64,000 bases of DNA from the NCBI GenBank assembly GCA_015680685.1, contig MNCI01002086.1, forward strand, positions 277,483 through 341,482, given 5' to 3'. Numbering within the stretch: the first letter of the stretch is position 1; every line of letters starts with the position of its first letter. The notes beneath the pieces were generated by a model. The model was not told the origin of the DNA. It saw nothing but the letters and a program-made list of their open reading frames with translations, and did not search any database. This stretch comes from Gnetum montanum. Taxonomy: Eukaryota; Streptophyta; Gnetopsida; Gnetales; Gnetaceae. This document shows positions 1-10,984 of this stretch, in pieces. The translations under genes and the position numbers were made by a program.

Positions 1-1114
1 CTTGTTTCACCTGTATCAGACTATCTAGTGTGGCTTCAGGCTTGAGGTTGTACTTAAACCGAGTAACGAACTGATGTAACAAATCATCCAGAGAGGATAT
101 GGAGTTACGACGCAAGGCTCGGTACCAGTCTAAGGCTACGCTTGTTAAGGACATAGCGAACACTCGTAAGATTGCGTGGGGCCAAGCTTGAAGCAATAGA
201 GTTTCTAATCGAAATGTAACTAAGTGAGTGTTTGGATCTCCCTCCCCATTGTACTTGGTTAACTGGGGCAATGCGATTCCCTTGGGTAAAGCTAATGGTG
301 GCACTGAAGAGATAATTGGATCGTCGTGATAGAAATCTAGTACTTTAACTTGTTCAGTGTTGTCGGCTCTGAGTTGCTTTATCTCATCTGCTAATGTTTG
401 CATCATTTGTTTTGCTTCTGCCCACTCTTGAGCGGTAGGCGGATTAGTTGGTTGGGGAGGTTGTTGGGTCGTCATTTGTTGCTGTGGAGCGATGTTCAGA
501 GTTGCGGTTGTGGGGTGTGGCACGTTGAAGCGAGTGGGTTGTTGAACAAGGGGTATGGCCCCTTGCCTAGCCACAAACTGTGAAGTGACCCCCTGGATGT
601 GCGGGGCTGATGTAGTGAAAGTGGCCCCATGCGTTTGCATGTGTGGTATGTACTGGGTGGAGATGGGGGTGGGTAATCTCTGTTGGGATACTGGTGCTCG
701 TAAGCTCATTGACACTTGGTGAGTGGCCGCCTATCCCATGCGAGGATGGAACGATGGGTTCACGTGAGTATGGGGACTGAGGGTGTGGTGTGAATCCTCA
801 GGTTCAGAGTATGCTTCGAAGTCATCTACTTCATGTTGGTTTTGGGGCTCCTCATTGGGTCGCCGTGAGTTTTGGCTCCTTGCTAGAAAGAGCTGGGAGA
901 TGAGTTTATGCTGAGGTTCAGAAAGGGGGATGATGTCATATACAGAGGGGACGAATTCATGACCTCCCATGTATATGTGCTCGAAGTTTCGTTTTGCCTC
1001 CTGTTCTATGGTGTCAAGAGGAAGGTTGGCTTGAATCTTCACATAGATGTAGTTATACTGTTCTTGTGTAGGAACTATGAAGGTGCATGCATTAGAGGTC
1101 AGGGATGACTCCAT
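1..1114 (-). pseudogene. Gag of element D (N-terminal part, incomplete at window edge)
   Basis: Structural capsid polyprotein of the element, acting in cytoplasmic virus-like particles. The start was placed at the ATG near 1114 because the following residues (MESSLTS, then YIYVKIQANL) align with Gag of A and B; an upstream in-frame ATG near 1204 is also possible. A stop near 730 breaks the frame in the Pro/Gln-rich linker. From about 400 to 1 the Gag core is open again, with the family landmarks DFYHDDP, LTKYNGEGDPNTHLVTFR, ALDWYRAL and TRFKYNLKPEATLD. This matches the retrotransposon gag domain of plant Ty3/gypsy elements. The zinc-finger part is not in the window. Confidence 0.85.
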
Positions 1115-1439
1115 GGTGATGTGTGACAGGGCAACGTATGAGCTAGCTAACAAGTGTCGAGTGTGTTTCGGGCTAAGTGTGCAGAGTGTCCGGTGTGTGA
1201 ACATTGAAAATTTTTCTAAGTGTTTAGCGTGTACAATGTAAACAGGAGCAAATTTGGCTAAATATAAAATTATGAACCATAGTCGTACATGGATGGCGAT
1301 TTCGAGTAAGAGGAAGTCATCTCGGAATTGTTATGTTGTGTGTATTGTATGCCTTAGACAAGGTGATCCATGTTGGTGTAAATCGCAGCGAATTCAGCTT
1401 TGAAACGGGCTCGTTTTGGGTGTTTTTGTTGAAAAAATA
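1115..1439 (-). other. Element D leader, non-repetitive part
   Basis: Untranslated leader between the tandem-repeat block and gag. I see no conserved coding frame or recognisable motif in it. Confidence 0.5.
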
Positions 1440-2063
1440 CTATAGTGGTACTGTAGCAGTACTGTAGCAGCGTAAACACTGTAGCAGCGTATACGCCCGA
1501 GCACTGTAGCAGCATATACGCCCGGACACTGTAGCAGCGTATACGCTCGAGCACTGTAGCAGTGTATACGCCCGGACATTAGAGCAGCGTATACGCTGGA
1601 CACTGTAGCAAGCGTATACGCCGGACACTGTAGCAAGCGTAAAAGCACTGCAGCTAGCGTAAAAGCACTGTAGCTAGTGTAAAAGCACTGTAGCTAGCGT
1701 AAAAGTACTGTAGCAAGCGTAAAAGCACTGTAGCTAGTGTAAAAGTACTGTAGCAAGCGTAAAAGCACTGTAGCTAGCGTAAAAGTACTGTAGCAAGCGT
1801 AAAAGCACTGTAGCAAGCGTAAAAGCACTCTAGCTAGCGTAAAAGCACTGTAGCTAGCATAAAAGCACTGTAGCAAGTGTAAAAGCACTGTAGCTAGCGT
1901 AAAAGCACTGTAGCAAGCGTAAAAGCACTGTAGCTAGCGTAAAGACACTGTAGCAAGCGTAGACGCTGGGAATTTGTTTGCAGCGTAGACGCTGGGGTTT
2001 CAGTTTTGCAGTGTAGACGCTGGGGTTTCAGTTTTGCAGCGGAGACGCTGGGGTTTCAGTTTT
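1440..2063 (-). repeat. Three tandem-repeat types in the leader of element D
   Basis: From 1440 to about 1640 the unit is about 30 nt and combines CACTGTAGCA with GCGTATACGC. From about 1640 to 1960 there are roughly 16 copies of an exact 20-nt unit made of AAAAGCACTG and TAGC(A/T)AGCGT. From about 1960 to 2063 there are three to four copies of a 28-nt unit containing TAGACGCTGGGGTTTCAG. The block ends directly at the primer-binding site, so it is transcribed leader. Reading frames in this block simply follow the repeat and are not genes. Confidence 0.85.
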
Positions 2064-2082
2064 GGCCCTCATTCTAGCGCCA
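2064..2082 (-). other. Primer-binding site of element D
   Basis: On the minus strand, five bases after the LTR end, the sequence is TGGCGCTAGAATGAGGGCC. It starts with TGG, the complement of a tRNA CCA end. Element A has the same site with one base different and B has the same site with its first TGG changed. The tRNA was not identified. Confidence 0.75.
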
Positions 2083-2653
2083 AAAACTGTATCGACCGAA
2101 ATCGTCGGTGCAAGGCTGGAACGTTACGAGCACCGAAAGATCTACGGACAAGCACAGTCGACCCTGCCTCCGCTTGAGGGCAAGCTGGAACGGACGAAGG
2201 CAGAGTGCCTTGAATGGTCCGCACGCGGATCAAACAAGGACTTCCCCAATGTTTGCCGCTACAACACGTTGGGTTATACGTAAACAATGCACGCTAAATG
2301 TAAACCGTAAACAAACACGATAATGTAAATGAGCCTGTAAACGTAAACGTAAATTGAAAAATGAAGAAAACAATAATAAATCTGGGCAAAATGTAAACTA
2401 TTTTGTATTGAGAATTGATTACAAAGTGCACCGGTCCAAACGCAGTTGTGGCTTTGACATAAGGCGGACGAAAGGCCCCGGCGTGTGTGGGAATGACTCG
2501 ACTAGTTCGCAAGGCAAGCGGAGCGTAGAGACTGTGTGTACGGCGTACAGGGCTCTCCAGCGTAAGAGGGTTTTGAGCTCTGGTCCACAACGTAAATGTC
2601 TCTTGTGTCCTCTCGAAGTTTTTTGCCCACCCCGAATTTACAGAAAACTGGGC

Positions 2654-2661
2654 TATTTATA
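2654..2661 (-). promoter_or_regulatory. TATA box of the D LTR
   Basis: TATAAATA on the minus strand within CCCTATAAATAGCCC. Its place in the LTR matches the TATAAATACCC boxes of A, B and E, so transcription should start about 30 bp downstream. Confidence 0.7.
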
Positions 2662-2807
2662 GGGGAAGGGTTACCGGGAAAATTGGGTTGGGAGACACGT
2701 GGGCGTATACGCTGGGCATATACGCTACATCAGGCCAGCGTATATGTCGGGAGTATACGCTGGACTTGCTGGGCGTGTGAACTTGGGTGGACGCTGGGCG
2801 TCTACGC

Positions 2808-3115
2808 TTAAACACTGTAGCATTACGTTGAAACACTGTAGCATTTACGCTGAAACACTGTAGCATTACGCTGAAACACTGTAGCATTACGCTGGAACAC
2901 TGTAGCATTTACATCGGAACACTGTAGCATTACGCCGGAGCACTGTAGCATTTACACCGAAGCACTGTAGCAATTACGTCGGAGCACTGTAGCATTACGC
3001 CGGAGCACTGTAACATTTACGCTGGAGCACTGTAGCATTTACGCCGAAGCACTGTAGCAGTTACGCCGGAGCACTGTAGCATTTACGCCGAAGCACTATA
3101 GCATTTACGCTGGGG
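2808..3115 (-). repeat. U3 tandem array of element D
   Basis: About 14 imperfect copies of a 20-22 nt unit, CACTGTAGCA followed by TTTACGCCGAAG or variants. The CACTGTAGCA core is the same as in the leader array of this element, although the two arrays are separated by the R-U5 part of the LTR. Confidence 0.85.
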
Positions 3116-3546
3116 CGTACACGCTGGGCGTATAGGAATGGAAGATCATCATTTGGAGCCCAAAATTAGATCTTCAAGTGCTTGCGACCTGTTGGGGACC
3201 CTGGGGAAGGTCCTGGGGGGTCTAGACACTCCACTTTAGCATGTTTTGATGAGTTTTTGAGCCCCGAAAGTTGCTGTCCGCTGGGCCTTACGTGGGGCAT
3301 GTGTAGGCCAGCGTACAGGATGCATACTTAGTGAAAAACAAGTATTTTGAGCTCAAGATTTACCAAGTTTGATGCCAGATGTCATCGTAGTCTTCTGTGG
3401 ATCCCAGGGAACTTTTACTTGCTTGCTTTGACTTCGTTTGATGTTATTTTTGAGGCTTTCAAGCTTGGTCATGCTGAGGATCAACATGACTTAGCTTAAT
3501 TTCTGTCTTCAAGTGTTAGCCAAAATTTTTGTGGTGTTTCACTACA

Positions 3547-5470
3547 GAAGACTTAGGTGTTATAGGTCTTATAATGTAAAACTCCCAACATTGGAACGAC
3601 CATGTGATTTACGTAGTATGTAGTTCAATGGGTGGCACGTGCATTAGGTTACCATGTTATTGACACACGTCACATGTTTTGACCTTGGAAACGCAGTCAC
3701 ACTCCATGTAAGGCCAATAGTAGCCTAGACATCTAATTTTTTCTACCATTACCATGGGGGCTATGTGGCCTCTGCATAGTCCCTCATGGACTTGATCAAG
3801 GATCATTTATGCCTTACTATCACTAATGCAAGTTAACAGTATTCCATCATAGGATTTGTGACACAAGGTGCTATCACCTACAAGGACATATTGCCATGAT
3901 CACTTTCGTTCTATGTCTTTTTTGGCAGAGCTTATATTTTGCAGAGGCTCTCCATGTTGGAGGTATGTTTTAATATTATCATACCACTTTTGGGCATAAG
4001 CTATGCTTGTCGTGTCTATGGATGCAATGCTTGTTGTTTTAGTTATAGGTTTGGTGTAATCCACTATTGAAGCAAGTAATGCAGAAAACATGTTGGGCAC
4101 TATGCTTAAGTTGCTAATGCATCAGCAATGGCATTTTCATTATGGGGAATGTGTTGGACATCTATAGTTGCAAATCGTTTGCACAAGTGTTTCACCAAAT
4201 CATAATAAGGTTGTAAATGTTGTACCTTGCAAGCATAACCCTCTATGACTTAGTTGATAACTAGCTACGAATTGCCTCAGATTGCTATGTTTTGGATTCC
4301 TAAATCATGAGCTATTAAGACACCTCTAAGGAAACCTTCATACTTTGCTACATTGTTTGTGTAAGGAAATGCAAAGTGATATGCGAAGGATCAAATCTCC
4401 CTAGAGGAAAATGTGATAATGACAATGGTACTACCATCTTGTGTTGTTGAAGCACCATCAAAGTGTAAAACTACCTCAAAGTTTGTAGGCACTTGGCTTA
4501 TGCTATTGACATGATCATCCAAAAATTTCAAATCTATTATTGCTTAATCGTCTATGGGTGAAGCCGTAAGTTGTGTGGCTATTGCTTAACCTTTTGTGGA
4601 TGCTTGTGCTATGTAGTGTAGGTCAAAGTCCATGGTTATTACCTTCCATCATGCAATTTGACTACTTTCATACATGTTCATAGTAATTTCTTGGAGTATG
4701 TTGTTTTTGCAGATAATGTTAACCTGACTATGGAAGAGATAGTGTCTTCATTTCTTAAGTGAAAAGACTAAGGTGAGATAGTTCTTCTCTATATCATTGT
4801 ATTTTGCCTTGTGGGCCACTAGCGCATGGCTTAAGTAGTAAACAAGGACCTCTGAGCCATCATCTTGCTTTTGGCAAAGTAGAGAAGCAATGGATGTGTC
4901 TGAGGTTGAAAGGTAAATGTAGAATGGCTTATCTTCTTACAGATGGTAGACTATTGGAAGTTGATCCAGGTCCTTTTTAAGGTTGTCAAATGCCTCTTGC
5001 CATTTAGCTATCCACTCAAACTGGACTACTTTTTGAGCAAATGTTGCATTGGCTGCAACTTATCGGTCAACCTAGAGATAAACCTATGTATGAATTGTAA
5101 TCTGCCTTGTAACTCACATAGCTCCTTAAGGTTTGCCAATGGTGTCAATTTGGTGATAGCCTTAACCTTATTAGGGTATACACATATACTTGGTTCTAAG
5201 ACTACAAAGCCTAGCATGTAACTAGTTTTGATAGCAAAGACACACTTTTTGGGATTTAGCCTAAGGTCATGTTTGAGGCAACATTTGAGAACATGGTCCA
5301 AGTCATCTGCGTAGTCATGAGCTAAATTGGACTTAACTACTATATCGTCAATGTAGTCATTGAGAAAGTCTAGTAGATAATCACTAAAGACGTATGTCAT
5401 TGTACATTGCTAAGTTGCTCCTGCGTTCTTTAGTCCAAAGGACATCATTGTATAGAAAAATGTTCCCTAG
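3547..5470 (-). pseudogene. Pol of element C, second half (RT palm/thumb, two RNase H domains, integrase N-terminus)
   Basis: Enzyme polyprotein fragment continuing from 41710. Read leftward it begins in the RT palm (FYTMMSFGLKNAGAT), carries the catalytic box as DYIDDIVVKS near 5340, then the thumb (LQFIHRFISRLTDKL). The connection RNase H and the archaeal-type RNase H (about 4600-4100) follow, with many stops. Near 3700 it reaches the integrase Cys pair and then the start of the integrase core (a stretch matching DIIGPITPKSS of A), where D interrupts it. Stops are frequent and CpG is almost absent, as expected for the oldest copy. Not functional. Confidence 0.85.
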
Positions 5471-5475
5471 GAGGT
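5471..5475 (+). repeat. Target-site duplication of element B, left copy (GAGGT)
   Basis: The 5 bp immediately before the B 5' LTR equal the 5 bp immediately after its 3' LTR (41705-41709). Joining element C across one copy continues its RT in the same frame, which confirms the insertion. Confidence 0.95.
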
Positions 5476-7175
5476 TGAAACATCCTAAAAAATGCAGGGT
5501 CATCCTTGCTTCACCAGGCTCTTACAATCCATGCAGCACTATGGCAGTTCATCAGGAGGAGAACGTTCTGAGTTTAGGTTGGCCAGTTCAGCAAATTTTC
5601 TACTTTGGGCACGGACAGGTTTTGTGCCATCCTGCCTATCCACCAAAGTAGCCTAACCAGCCAAAAACCTACTCAGAAACAGTGTGCAGAATTGGCAGCA
5701 GCATTCTGGATGCACAAAAAATAGTTTAGCAAGTTTTCTAAGTCACGAAGCCTGCTACACTACGCTACGCTATGTAGCGTAGCAAGCTTCAGAAGATGAT
5801 GGTGGAACGAAGTGTTATGCTACGCGACATCACGTAACGTAGCATGGCAATGACTTCACTACCCACTCCCCTTACTGAATTTCAAGTTTTGCAATGATGT
5901 CCCTTTTCTTCAGGAAGTGGCGAACCATGTCTGCTGCTATGCTATGCTAAGCTACATGGCGCAGCAAGGCGTAGCAATCCGACGGAAGAGACAGAAGGTA
6001 GTTCGAAAGGTGGATTCAACGAAGTTTGCAAGACTTGCATCACAGGAGAAAAGTTTTGCAAATCGGCAAAGCTTTCACGACTAAGGCCAGTTGCTATGCT
6101 ATGCTACGCTACATAGCGTGGCAAGCATGTGACATATAGCAGAACGTGCGACAAAGTGCTACACAATGCCAAGCATGCCACGTCACAAAGCACAGCAAGG
6201 CATGCAGGTGGTTGTGTGACATCAATGCACTCCACCTAATTGGATTGTTGACACATGTCTCCAAATGCTGACGGTGCAATTACGGCGTAGTAGGATTGCA
6301 GTTATTGCATACAGGTTCTCATCGCAACGGTCTTGTAAATTCAACGGTCATAAACTACACGAGTGGCGCCAAAAAGACAATGAAGGCCTGAGGCACGTAG
6401 CATTTAAACCACCCCTTTTGAACACCCTCGGTCCTATAAATACCCTGGCAAACAGCATGCAAAAAGGCCCCTCAGAAATTCTTAAAAATTTGGCAATTTC
6501 AAAAGAGTTCGCATCCTTCTTGAAGAAAACAGCTCCCAAGGGGTGGGGACTTTGGAATTCTGAAACCAAGACTTCTCCTCCCTCCAGCATTGTAACATCA
6601 AAGTGATCTATTTAACATTGTAAACAGTGAGTCTCTCTCAGTTGGTGTGGGGTCTCGTCTCCATTTTACCGCCTTGGTAGAACTCCGCATTGTTTGTACC
6701 CAATTCTGTGTCCAAGCACATAACTCTTTTTGCTCAACATGCCTTGGTTACTCTTGGGATTTCTACACTCCATTGCGCTATGCAACCAATTGTATCCACC
6801 CTGACTAAGTGAGTTTGTAGCTTTGGAGTGGTGCATGTTTCTAACTACACTTTACTTTATTTCTTGCTTGTTGTCTCATTTTGCATCATTTTTTGATTTA
6901 TTCACCTATAATCATTACTTCTTATTACTATCGTATTTTTTACAGTTTCTCTCCTGCTTCATTTACTTTCAAGCATTATCTTGCATTTCACATTATTTAC
7001 GTTGCAAAAGGCTATATTGATGCTGATGTAAGTCCCTGTCTGATCAACTAGACCATCTAGGGCACCCCGTGTCCGCACATGCCTAGCATGGCCCTCCCGC
7101 AGATACAGGGTCAGAACTATCGTCCCCGCCGACCCCCCGGTGTCTTTCCAGCCACTGATGTTTTCGGTCGCTACA
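5476..7175 (+). repeat. 5' LTR of element B (1700 bp)
   Basis: Starts TGAAACATCC and ends CGCTACA, the TG...CA form. It has exactly the length of the partner at 40005-41704. It contains several copies of a palindrome built on GCTACGCTA/TAGCGTAGC (near 5763, 5820, 5940 and 6100), a TATAAATA box at 6435 and the shared hairpin block at 7034-7062. Confidence 0.95.
6435..6442 (+). promoter_or_regulatory. TATA box of the B 5' LTR
   Basis: TATAAATA within GTCCTATAAATACCC. The same box at the same LTR position occurs in the 3' LTR (40964-40971) and in the LTRs of A, D and E. Confidence 0.75.
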
Positions 7176-7181
7176 GTTTTC

Positions 7182-7200
7182 TAGCGCTAGAAGGAGGGCC
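7182..7200 (+). other. Primer-binding site of element B
   Basis: TAGCGCTAGAAGGAGGGCC follows the LTR after six bases. It is identical to the site of A except that the initial TGG is TAG, probably a decay change in the position that pairs with the tRNA CCA end. Confidence 0.75.
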
Positions 7201-8182
7201 TTTGGTGCCTTTTCCACATGTCACAATAGTTCTGTGAGCTTTCTACACCCTGATACACGTAAGTGTAAATGCAACACCCTCCTGTGGTTGTTTGCACTTT
7301 GTGCGGTGCAAACCAGTCGCCTTGACGGCTTCTCAGGAGCCCTATAGAACATAAGGCCTCCAATCACTGGCTAACTAGCTTATTTTACCTCATCTCGTGT
7401 GGTACAGATTGGTCACTTTGACAATCCCTCTAGGATCCTACAAGACGCAAAGCCTTCTTGATCGCTAATTAGTTCACCCATCTTATGGTTGTCTTGCATG
7501 TGTTTTGGACCCCACCTCATGTGGAACAGACTGGTCACTTTGACGATCCCTCGAGGATCTTGCAAGACGCAAAGCCTTCTAGATTAGCTCGCTCACCTTA
7601 TGGTAGCGTCGCAAGCCTTCTACACCCTGATATGCATTAGCATAGACTCGACACCATCTATGGTTTTTTACGCATCGTATGGTGTAGATCGGTCACCTCA
7701 ACGGTCCCTTCGGGACCCTGCGGGACATAAAGCCTTTCAATAACAAGTTAACTTGCCTTCCCTCTTATAGTAGTCTTGCATGCACTTTGTGCCCTCGCTC
7801 GCACAAGCATAAACGTGACACCCTTCTATGGTTTTTTGCACTTTGTGTGGTGTAGGTCGGTCGCCTCGATGATTCCTCTGGGATCCTGCGAGACATAAAG
7901 CCTTTTGATCACTGGTCAACTGAACTTGCCTTACGATAGTCTTGCACGTGCTTTGTACCTCATCATGCACTAGCATAAATGTGGCATCCTTTGTGGTTGT
8001 TTATGCTTTGTGTGGTATAGATCGGTCACCTCGATGGTTCCTCTGAGATTCAGCAAGACGTAAAGCCATCTTTTGTTGCTTTTTCAACCCTTTTGTTCTT
8101 TTTGCAGCTCTTGCATTTTTGCATAATCACTTGCTTAGCAATAGCTTTTGCCACCGCTGCTGTAGACACCTTCAACGCAGAG
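7201..8182 (+). repeat. Leader of element B with six copies of a 100-170 bp repeat
   Basis: The unit contains (C)GGTCAC-CTCGA, then CCTC-GGGATCCTGC, then AAGAC-(G/A)TAAAGCC. Copies are centred on about 7312, 7411, 7533, 7691, 7859 and 8024; the last three lie about 165 bp apart. Element A has a single copy in its short leader (near 23900-23950), so the array expanded in the B lineage. No gene is visible in this leader. Confidence 0.8.
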
Positions 8183-10783
8183 ATGCCCTTCATGGTTCAA
8201 GTCACCACTCGTGCCGAACAATCGTTGAACCCTGTGATGGAAGCACGTTGATCTCTCAAAATCCAAAATAGGGGACCTGAGGGATTAGTCCAGCAACACA
8301 AGCATTATAGTTTCCTTTGTGCGAAGGTGTAGGCTAATTTGCCCTTAGATTTACACGAACACAAGGAAAAATGTAGGTTGGAGTTCACTTATTGCAATGG
8401 GAAGGAATTCGTTCCTACCCCCAGCGTTCCTTTTCTTTTAACGCAAGCGTATCAAAAGCTATTAGACCAATTAATCTAGTTGGCTAGAGTTAGGGAGCAA
8501 CCGGACACCGCGTCCAACTAGGATGACACCTTTCAAGATGGATAGGAGGAGCTTGATTCCCAATCTGACGAGGGGGGTCAGGTCAACCCCATTCCTATCT
8601 CATCTACCCAATCCTTCTGGGCTAACTCGCAGTCTGTTACCACTCCCTTTGTCATCATGTCTACACTTTAGTAGCCTACGACTGTAACTGTAATGGGTAG
8701 CCATGCCACATACTCGGTGTATCATCACCCTTATTCCCTAGTTGCGCTCGCAACCACTGTGCCACCGCAAATTGTTTATCAGCACATCCTTATGATGCAC
8801 AACACACCTATCATAGCTACCCTACCGCATGTCCATACTATACCTACTTCGCAACTTCACATAACTGCTATGCTAATTCCTACACATGCATCTGTTCCAC
8901 CCACTGTGGCGGGCCCAGGCCCATCCACGTGGTGAACCCTGTTCGCCACTTCTTCTGTTCTATAAACATCATAGATGTCTCACTACGTTTGCCCTCAAAC
9001 CTACCCAACATCGCAAATGGTACATCCTGGCATGGGGCCATGGTCTGTCCCATCGGTAATCCAAACGGTCTATCCGGTGACTCAACCCGCTATTACTGCT
9101 CCAAAAATACCACCCACTAGGTGGTGGACAATGCAAGCAACACCTTTAGCAGGGGTTGCCCCAATGGCACCGCTGATGAGTCAACCCACCACCACCACCA
9201 TGCTACATGTGGGAGTTTTCTTTGTAGTCCCTCAGCCGTCTATAACCTCACTAGGTCTAGACCAAGTGTTTCAGCTCATCCATACCCTAACTGAGGAAAT
9301 AAAACACCTCAAAGCTGTTGGGTTTGACATGGTACAAGTCATGGACTTTTATCAAGACGACCCTGTTAACCCTGCAATCCCTGCATTGGTATTACCACCC
9401 GAGATGTCTCTCCTGCACTTCACGAAGTATGACAGGGAGGGAGATCCCAATACACATCTCGTCACTTTCCGGTTAGAGTCTTTGCTATTGCAACAATGGC
9501 CACAAACGATCATTCGCGTCTTCACCATGTCCCTAGCCAGGAAATCCCTAGATTGGTACCGCATATTGCCACATTCATCCATTTCAACTTTAGAAGACCT
9601 CTTGACCCAGTTTTTGACACGCTTCAAGTACAACTTGAAGCCAGAAACCACGTTGGATCAACTGATGGGTGTGAAACAAAACCTGCTAGAACCAGTCCAA
9701 AAATTCATTCAATGTTGGAGTGCGACCCTTAACGAAATCCGTGAGCCCATTACGGAGGCTCACTTATTAGCCATCTTTAAGGGTGCAGTGAATGACTTCA
9801 TCAAGTACAAACTGTATTATCTTGCTTCATGCTCTCTTAGCCAAGCTTTTGCTTAGACTAAAAGCATACAAAACATGGTCGAGGCAAGAAAATACCCGGC
9901 CTACATCACTTACAAGAACAAATTTGCAAAAAAGAACAAGGGTAAGGCCCCAACAACCACAGTGGACACTGTGGCAACTGAGGCTAAGCTCAAACCTAGC
10001 AACAAAAACAACAAGAATAACACGAAACTAGCCATACCTACGGCTAACTCTACGCCCAAATTGGGCCAAGCACTGCAACCCGCCGCACCTGCACCTGAGA
10101 CATCTGCATACACTAAACCCAACTTTGAGCGTAAAGATCATTCAAAATATACCCCACTACCTCTAAAACCTTCATAACTCTTGAAGCAATTGTTGGCAGT
10201 GGGATACATCCAACACAAGCAGATGTTAGAGGAAGAAAACATGAGACATCAACGCTACTGCAAGCTCCTTAGGAATCCCTCTTTGGCCCTACCCAATGAG
10301 CCTCCAGTTCCTAGGGGTTTCAGGCTAGATATGTTTTGTGACTACCACGAACTATGTGGTCACACCATGAATTATTGTCTATCATTGCAGGATGACATCC
10401 AAACATTAATCGACCTGGGAAAGCTAGTGCTAGATGAAAGTAACCCAGTCTGCCCTAAAAATCAATCTATGTATGTCTACACGGATCCCCTCAATGCCAA
10501 TAATGCTAGTTATGTGATCAACACCATCGGTATTGAAAATGATCCTAGGCTACCCTTCCAGCCATTTTTAATTCATGTGCCTCAGCATAGTGCACCAATG
10601 CCACCAATGGTTGGTCCAAGCTTGCAGCCGTCCTTCATCCTGAAAGTCCCACCACGGGCATCTACCTCTGTACCACCTGTTGGCGAGGTCACGCGACCCT
10701 GTCAGTTAACACCTCTAGCTCCATTCATCATCAGGGGGCCAATGTCTTCAACAACCCCCATCCCGTGTAACAACATTAAATAG
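8183..10783 (+). pseudogene. Gag of element B
   Basis: Capsid polyprotein. The ATG at 8183 was chosen because the downstream text ANLPLD and GKEFVPT aligns with Gag of D. At least five stops lie in the first 500 bp. The conserved core is open from about 8975 to 9856: VMDFYQDDP, LHFTKYDREGDPNTHLVTFR, SLDWYRILP and TRFKYNLKPETTLDQLMGVKQ. After a stop and frame changes comes a Lys-rich basic part, then the zinc finger CDYHELCGHTMNYC (about 10333-10375) of the Tat type with an extra Cys. Near the C-terminus three FIIRVP-like motifs occur among prolines (10568, 10633, 10723). Ends at the stop at 10781-10783. Confidence 0.85.
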
Positions 10784-10984
10784 CCTCTTTGCCCCACAAG
10801 GCGAGAAGCCCACTTGGTAGGAGAGATGTCGAAGGGAAGTACCGTTAAAGGTATCTCCAAGCCTACACCTTCGCCCCTTGTATTTACACCTTCGTCATCA
10901 AAGATGAAGGTCGACACGATTACACAGCCTGCATTACCTTGCCGATAAAGATCTAAACCTAGGTCCAAGGTTGTCTCTCCTCGA

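Larger units (their letters stand above)
1..3541 (-). mobile_element. Element D: 5' part of a Ty3/gypsy (Tat-like) LTR retrotransposon
   Basis: Read on the minus strand, this holds a complete 5' LTR (3541 to 2088), a primer-binding site, a repeat-filled leader and the first part of gag, which runs off the left edge. It was inserted into the integrase region of element C: the C reading frame is recognisable up to 3547 and stops abruptly at the LTR start. The expected 5-bp target duplication on this side is CTACA (3542-3546); its partner lies outside the window. Protease, antisense gene and pol would also be outside. Gag is less broken than in B or C, so D is a fairly recent insertion. Confidence 0.9.
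2088..3541 (-). repeat. 5' LTR of element D (1454 bp)
   Basis: On the minus strand it starts TGAAACACCAC at 3541 and ends GATACA at 2088, directly before the primer site. The U3 part (about 2808-3115) is a tandem array of about 14 units of 20-22 nt built on CACTGTAGCATTTACGC. A TATAAATA box lies at 2661-2654. A hairpin block shared with the other LTRs is at 2208-2239. The LTR core motif differs from those of A and B, so D is a separate subfamily. Confidence 0.88.
3542..5475 (-). mobile_element. Element C, 3' segment (RT end, RNase H, aRNase H, integrase start)
   Basis: Continuation on the minus strand of element C after the insertion of B. The last bases before B (5471-5475, GAGGT) are the target duplication repeated at 41705-41709. 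The segment ends where element D begins. Integrase C-terminus, 3' untranslated region and 3' LTR of C must lie beyond D, outside the window. Confidence 0.88.

Noticed and set aside
1354-1888. Several overlapping minus-strand frames with repeated CYS/LLQC text
   Set aside because: Direct translation of 20- and 30-nt tandem repeats in the D leader.
1440-2063. Regular array that could suggest a CRISPR
   Set aside because: Eukaryotic retrotransposon leader. Units are contiguous and near-identical without unique spacers, and no cas gene is present.
5760-6125. GCTACGCTATGTAGCGTAGC palindromes as MITE insertions
   Set aside because: They lack target duplications, occur at the same places in both B LTRs and are part of the LTR itself.
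7182-7200. Naming the primer tRNA from the binding site
   Set aside because: The 19-nt site cannot be assigned to a tRNA with confidence without a tRNA set from this genome.
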